From Apostichopus japonicus (taxonomy: Eukaryota > Echinodermata > Holothuroidea > Aspidochirotida > Stichopodidae): 64,000 bases of DNA. This document shows positions 50,301 through 64,000 of the stretch, one piece after another. Each line of letters opens with the position of its first letter. Position 1 is the first letter of the stretch. The stretch covers positions 23,164,611 to 23,228,610 of the forward strand of contig NC_092576.1 in NCBI RefSeq assembly GCF_037975245.1. The letters run 5' to 3'. A program made the translations under genes and the position numbers. The notes beneath the pieces were generated by a model. It had not been told where the DNA came from, made no database searches, and was given only the letters and a program-made list of their open reading frames with translations.

Positions 50301-51564
50301 TTTGAGATTATTGTGCTAATTCAAAGCAATAATCTGAAAATTAAATGTACAATTTCGTCATGGGAGATTTGACTTTTTTGCACGTTTTTGCAACATTTAC
50401 AACGATATGATTGATACAAGAGTGTAAGAACTTTATTAACGTAAAATATGTGTAAAATGAGGCAAATTACTCCTTACCATAGGATTCGTATTGAACACGG
50501 ATTGATTGTGTGGGAAAACTGTATTGGTCACTGCTCACACATTTGATTGTGCCATTTAAACGTCGTGGTACAAATATAACTTCCAAGACAGTATCATAAG
50601 TGTGTCCATCTCTTCGATTTGAGCTGATGTTGTGGTTAACCTTAAGTGCGTCTTCGTGGGCTATTTCATACGTTAAATTAACTTGTGGGCGACTCCTGAC
50701 TGCCATGCATTTCACCGATGTCTCTGCACCATGCTCCAAGAAAGCCCGCGTGATATTTTCGTCATCATTTACAATAATCTTTAAAAGTGGCTTAACTGTC
50801 AGGGAGGAAAGTAAAATGATGTGACTAAACAATACATTTATATCAGGAAATGTATTTTACTTTAGAAATGTCTGGAGGATATTGTAGCTTATGACAACTT
50901 AACAACAAAAGAGATTAAAAAAAAAAACGATATTCTGATGAGTATTTGCGAAGTTGATATGATTCTATCCTTCGATATGCAAAACTTAAAGTATATACTT
51001 TACTTACATATGTCGTATCTAGGTCCTGTTGATGTATAGTTTAATTCATTAAATTTAACCCTATAATGATCATTTTGTAAAGTCATCGGAGTATTTGTCA
51101 CGATATTTCAATACAAATGGCGCAATGAGTACATTTTATAATTAACAGAAGCCCATGGAGTAAAAAGAAGAGACAAAAACCAGCATATAAGTTCATTAAT
51201 TCAGGTCATTGATAAACTAACCTTCCACTCCAAGTATGTACGTTTCAGCCAGACGAGAGTCGATAACGCATGTATAATTTCCTTCGTTGTTAACTTTCAA
51301 GAATGGTATTTTCAGAGAATAGTCATCTTGAAGAATTAAGGTTTTTCGATATATTGCCTTGGTAGGGATTCTGTTAATGTACAGTGTCTCGCCATTTTGT
51401 TTCCAGTTACCAGGTAGTTGTGGGATTTTGCTACAATTTAAAATCACTTCGCTTCCAATGAGTCGCTTCACAATATATTTATGTGGAGAACTCTGTTTTG
51501 CAAAAGAATCGATGGAAACCGCTAACATTAGAAAGAAAACTTTCCCAAACGTCACTGATTCCAT
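37597..51564 (-). CDS. Gene B: Ig-domain receptor pseudokinase, four Ig domains
   Basis: Paralogue of gene A. Exons in order: 51564-51222, 50795-50478, 50024-49695, 48799-48476, 47788-47681, then small exons near 46970-46951, 46174-46131, 45275-45241 and 44966-44939, then 44411-44308, 43940-43773, 43496-43386, 43045-42870, 41612-41493, 41014-40900, 39752-39671, 38845-38764, 37692-37597. The sum is close to 868 residues. Lengths 343, 318, 111, 120 and 82 equal those of gene A. It has one more Ig exon than gene A. The ATG at 51564 is preferred over 51603 because it gives the same first-exon length as gene A and a better signal peptide. Gene D starts about 2 kb away in the opposite direction. 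Introns contain MITEs and a minisatellite. Confidence 0.85.
37785..38150. repeat. Minisatellite of 63-64-bp units in the last intron of gene B
   Basis: Units begin with c(t)actgagta at about 37793, 37857, 37920 and 37983, giving periods of 64, 63 and 63 bp, followed by a diverged half-unit near 38124. Shared blocks are ctgagtaccagtaacat, gcagagtaact and gttaaat-taaaactcaact. A solo end of the 812-bp element family interrupts the array near 38091-38109. Confidence 0.75.
38301..38476. mobile_element. Hairpin MITE, copy 1
   Basis: Imperfect palindrome of about 175 bp between the last two coding exons of gene B. Its arms share blocks such as tgtgtaattt-aaca and catagcaaatgctactgat with copy 3 at 45.4 kb. 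It has no coding capacity. Confidence 0.55.
38764..43940 (-). CDS. Gene B kinase-like domain exons (predicted pseudokinase)
   Basis: Eight exons: N-lobe 43940-43773 (FQMKDVCFILEMKVGNVYTR, where the first two loop glycines are missing; then CVVLTTIK with no VAVK lysine), 43496-43386 (IPSIEGICIDG), 43045-42870 (VLEGVEFIQSYG), 41612-41493 (FLHPGLTMKKVLV in place of HRDLAARNVLV; KLYDFCLAED in place of DFG), 41014-40900 (ILAPESL, SDVWSVALVI, so APE and the subdomain IX aspartate remain), 39752-39671, and 38845-38764 (EQRPTISTL, subdomain XI arginine). Structural residues persist and catalytic ones are gone, as in gene A, implying long-term selection for a non-catalytic kinase fold. Confidence 0.87.
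42451..42788. repeat. Tandem duplication of about 160 bp in a gene B intron
   Basis: 42451-42602 and 42631-42788 align: ttattatgcgtata, attgcagtcgtt, gccgatat-gtg and gaaatattcaatggc occur in both copies. No coding frame is shared. Confidence 0.65.
44308..46970 (-). CDS. Gene B juxtamembrane exons
   Basis: A phase-consistent chain is possible: 46970-46951 (20 nt, ending at GTGAGG), 46174-46131 (44 nt), 45275-45241 (35 nt, SLVEKADDTFQ), 44966-44939 (28 nt) and 44411-44308 (104 nt). Alternative donors exist at 46946 and 46104. The last exon is secure: it encodes IRLPNIPDNSP and NYTYPQIG and matches the gene A exon 16652-16585 in position, start phase and sequence. The micro-exons are weaker; the 28-nt exon matches gene A only in length and phase. 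Confidence 0.5.
44590..44765. mobile_element. Hairpin MITE, copy 2
   Basis: Diverged relative of the 45.4-kb hairpin: gatcgtgctgataaatcgac on the left, and a central tgatgcatttgttgggattt shared with copy 3. It lies in a gene B intron. Confidence 0.55.
45441..45624. mobile_element. Hairpin MITE, copy 3 (best preserved)
   Basis: About 184 bp, ending in inverted repeats ACTGGATTGTG...CACAATCCAGT. Long inner arms pair through atcagtagcatgtgctat / atagcacatgctactgat and gaggatatgtgtaa / ttacacatatcctc. The short centre includes tgcatttgttggga. Typical of a foldback MITE. It lies in a gene B intron. Confidence 0.7.
47327..47362. repeat. (TA)n microsatellite
   Basis: Short TA dinucleotide array in the intron after the gene B membrane exon. 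Confidence 0.9.
47681..47788 (-). CDS. Gene B transmembrane exon
   Basis: A 108-nt exon, phase 1 to 1, with consensus acceptor and GTAAAT donor. EERIKIKYS is followed by a hydrophobic helix (LVLFVGLVIVLTTALSALIW) and the basic exit IIKRHA. It lies between the last Ig exon and the juxtamembrane micro-exons, as in gene A. Confidence 0.87.
48476..51564 (-). CDS. Gene B ectodomain exons: signal peptide and four Ig domains
   Basis: Exon 51564-51222 encodes a signal peptide (MESVTFGKVFFLMLAVSIDS) and a first Ig domain (VILNCSK, GNWKQNG, GNYTCVID). Exons 50795-50478 (TSVKCMAV...GTIKCVSS), 50024-49695 (LSAVCSSF, LSWLIND, GSVVCLSK) and 48799-48476 (LIVCRVSK, IKWLLDN, GNITCICE) each hold one Ig unit, all phase 1 to 1. 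The last of these resembles gene A exon 2 at its start (VIPTVELTING versus VIPNLQMTING). Such symmetrical exons can be gained or lost without changing frame, which explains three units in A and four in B. Confidence 0.85.
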
Positions 51565-51603
51565 GGGAGTATGGTATAATGTCGTTACTACAAAACGACA
51601 CAC

Positions 51604-53612
51604 AAAGTGCAGAGTACATAAAATATAAAAGCATAGATTAAAATAGCACCCACAACCTCGTCAAGCTTCAGGTAAACATCTTCAAATCGTAACTGAAGGT
51701 AAACATTTTCAAAACAATTTGCTTCAACGTTTCGATGGTTGCTGTTTGTGGAAATATTTAGAAAATAGAAATTGAATGTCACACTATTTACGTGATATGG
51801 GTTCTTTATACTTTACCAATATTACTATTATGAATCAAAGTATGTGACATTGTGCATCTGTTTTTTGTAATTATTTTAACGACTTTCGGTTTTATTTCTT
51901 TGAACCTGAAGTTCCTTTAGTGAATTGTATCAATAAAAATTCAACATAATTAAAAGGGGTGTTACGTCTCATAAACTATCACTTTCAGGTTTAACAGTTG
52001 CTTGGCATTATTTCATATAATATTCTATTAAGTATTCAAAAATCATCATGATAATAGAGGTATAGCAAAAGTAATGTTATGAAAAAGAAACTGTATGCCA
52101 CAATAGTTTCAGTGTTCATGTAGAATCTGTCAATTATAAAATGATCTTCATTTAAGTCTGAAGCACCATTCATCTGCTATTCTTTTGTAGACTGATGCAA
52201 TAGGTTCAACTTTTAGATGAACTATCACTTTCAAATTAAGCAGTTGGTTGGCATCATTCCAGGTAGCCTATAATTTGTTTCAGTTTTCCTAGACCTTCTT
52301 TGATAATACTATGGCCGTTTATGAAACTCTCAAGGGTACTTGCTAGAATTGACTGAAGAATACATTTAAACAAGTAATGTTTAAGTCATATGTTTAGTTT
52401 AATTTGTCATAATCTGTCAGCACTAAACGTACCTTTAAGCAAAGTTTTCAACAACATTGCAATATGAATTGTGATTAAAAAAGAGCAAGTAAAACCTGTA
52501 CATTGAATTTGTTTATACAGATATACTGTTACGGGATCCAAGCCAAAGTTACTAGCCTCGACCATTTCCAACCTTCTAGTTATCTAGCAAGTCAATCTAG
52601 AAATTCAACTTTAGGCATAAGCAAATGATCAATGGAAGCATGGCTGAGAAAATATGAAGAGAAATTTAAGATATTTTCCCCCTGCCTAACCGACGTGCAG
52701 TATTCATATAAATTTACATGGTAATCGTTGTACTAGAACGACAAATGGGGCGAAGCATATATGTGAGGTAATTTAGTATTTTAATGTACTGTTTAAACCT
52801 AATTCCTACGACAAGTACGACGCAAGACAGGTCAATCGCTATATTAATATCAACATATTATCACACAAATAAGAACAATCAAGCCAAGCTCGTCAGACGC
52901 TGCGTGGTATTTATTAAAATTAAGGGAAATTTATTAACCTGCCCGTTGTGTACAATTACATCTGTGTAAGTTAGGAAAGAAATTACAACTTCAATCCAAT
53001 TTTTGGTTGATATTATTGACATGTCAAAGGAATGATGGCACAAACAAGAGTAGTATGCGTAATGCGATAACTAACAAGCTCGTTTGTAATACTTTTTATG
53101 AGACGGTACTCTCAAAGCATAACGTACAGTACTGAATGATGCAAATATTTAAAAACATTATTTAGATTTGTTTGACAGTTGCCTACCTTAGATAAACAAT
53201 GTTTGTGTAGACTGCCAAAATCAAAGTCAGAGATATCACGGGTGTGCCGTTAAAGATCAAAGTTTCATAAGTTGTGTTAGTTGGTGCGTAGTTCCAAAGG
53301 CTAAGTATTTATGTGCAAACAAAACCTCTTTACTTTTCAAGCAATAATCATCAAATGCTTACAGTTATCTACCGAGTTCTATTTTTGTCAGTCTTCATAA
53401 GCGTTTACTGTTCAAGTTTGTACATATAAAATGCAGTATTCACTGGCAAGAGTTGAAAACATCATCTTTGTGCTTTATAGAGATTTCCAGAAGCTATTTC
53501 ACCTGTTATATTTTCGTGATATGGTCGTTTGGCTTTTAAATAGGAACTCAAACGTTTCTTTTTCCTTCTATTTTCTGATTCTTGACGGTTAGCGTTAACA
53601 CAACACGGCACA
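51604..53612. promoter_or_regulatory. Divergent intergenic region between genes B and D
   Basis: About 2 kb separate the two start codons. Two diverged copies of a short block (aactatcactttcagg-ttaa-cagttg and relatives) occur near 51975 and 52220. No coding exon of the two families is visible. Promoters for both genes are expected here by analogy with the A/C pair, but no element is pinpointed. Confidence 0.4.
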
Positions 53613-63571
<9,959 letters not shown>

Positions 63572-63599
63572 GTATTACACCATAATTTATGTTAGATCT

Positions 63600-64000
63600 G
63601 CTTATTGTATTTTGTAATGTGAGATACTTTATTCGATCTTGAAGATCTATTATGTATCACACTTCTTTGCTGTGAGTCGCGTATCATTGTACTAATGTAT
63701 GTGTTTACTGAAACGACACAAGGTAGAAGACCTCAATGGAGTTTGCAAGCTTTTGCCTTATACCGTATTTGTTGAAGTTGTAAACTTTCATCTACATTGT
63801 GTATTACTTTGCAAGAAAGTGTTGCAAATTCCGTACATGGTTGAATGAAAGATTGAAGTCTAACTAAAGGCTTAACTTTTCTTGAGCAAGATGAGTTGTG
63901 TGAAAAACAATCATATTGTCACATAACATCAGACTACCGTATTCTTAAATCATTATGTTTCTTGCATTTGTATATCAGATTGGATCGCCATGAACCTTTC
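63600..64000. other. Window end, terminal exon of gene D not resolved
   Basis: No frame resembling the last exon of gene C was found. A candidate acceptor (tatatcag, 63971-63978) opens only a few codons before the window ends. Confidence 0.35.

Noticed and set aside
63979-63993. Possible terminal exon of gene D ending in TGA
   Set aside because: Only four codons, unlike the gene C terminus. The true exon may lie beyond the window.

Overview
The window is eukaryotic and AT-rich. It has GT-AG introns, phase-1 immunoglobulin exons, tRNA-derived SINEs, a non-LTR retrotransposon fragment and long (TA)n arrays. Metazoan Ig receptors combined with a NACHT ATPase, and the repeat style, suggest an invertebrate deuterostome. 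An echinoderm, perhaps a sea cucumber, is my best guess, but this is inference. All exon limits were read by eye from splice sites, phase and comparison between paralogues.

Two receptor families occur twice each, in one order. Gene A (minus, 21925 to 9939) and gene C (plus, 22553 to 34348) are divergent, with start codons about 0.6 kb apart. Gene B (minus, 51564 to 37597) and gene D (plus, 53613 to beyond about 63571) repeat the arrangement, with starts about 2 kb apart. C and B converge, leaving about 3.2 kb between their stops. A and B encode signal peptide, 3 or 4 Ig domains, one membrane helix, a juxtamembrane region, a tyrosine-kinase-like domain lacking the key catalytic residues, and a C-terminal tail with a YVPM motif. 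C and D encode signal peptide, 4 Ig domains, one membrane helix, a short basic linker, a NACHT domain on one exon of about 1.5 kb, and short leucine-rich exons. Exon sizes and phases match closely within each family, so the divergent pair was probably duplicated as a unit. I infer a paired surface-receptor system: an Ig pseudokinase receptor with a YxxM docking tail, co-regulated with a membrane-anchored NLR-like protein. Immune or self/non-self recognition is a reasonable hypothesis, unproven by sequence.

Layout: 1-9.9 kb is mostly gene-poor (palindromic CCGGAT repeats, low-complexity tracts, one foldback, one weak exon candidate). 9.9-21.9 kb is gene A, with two copies of a SINE. 22.5-34.3 kb is gene C, with an antisense LINE fragment in one intron. 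34.4-37.6 kb holds a tandem duplication and an 812-bp element with perfect 19-bp inverted ends. 37.6-51.6 kb is gene B, with hairpin MITEs and a 63-64-bp minisatellite. 53.6-63.6 kb is gene D. One intron of gene D contains tRNA-derived SINEs carrying a recognisable hammerhead ribozyme, in inverted copies beside TA microsatellites.
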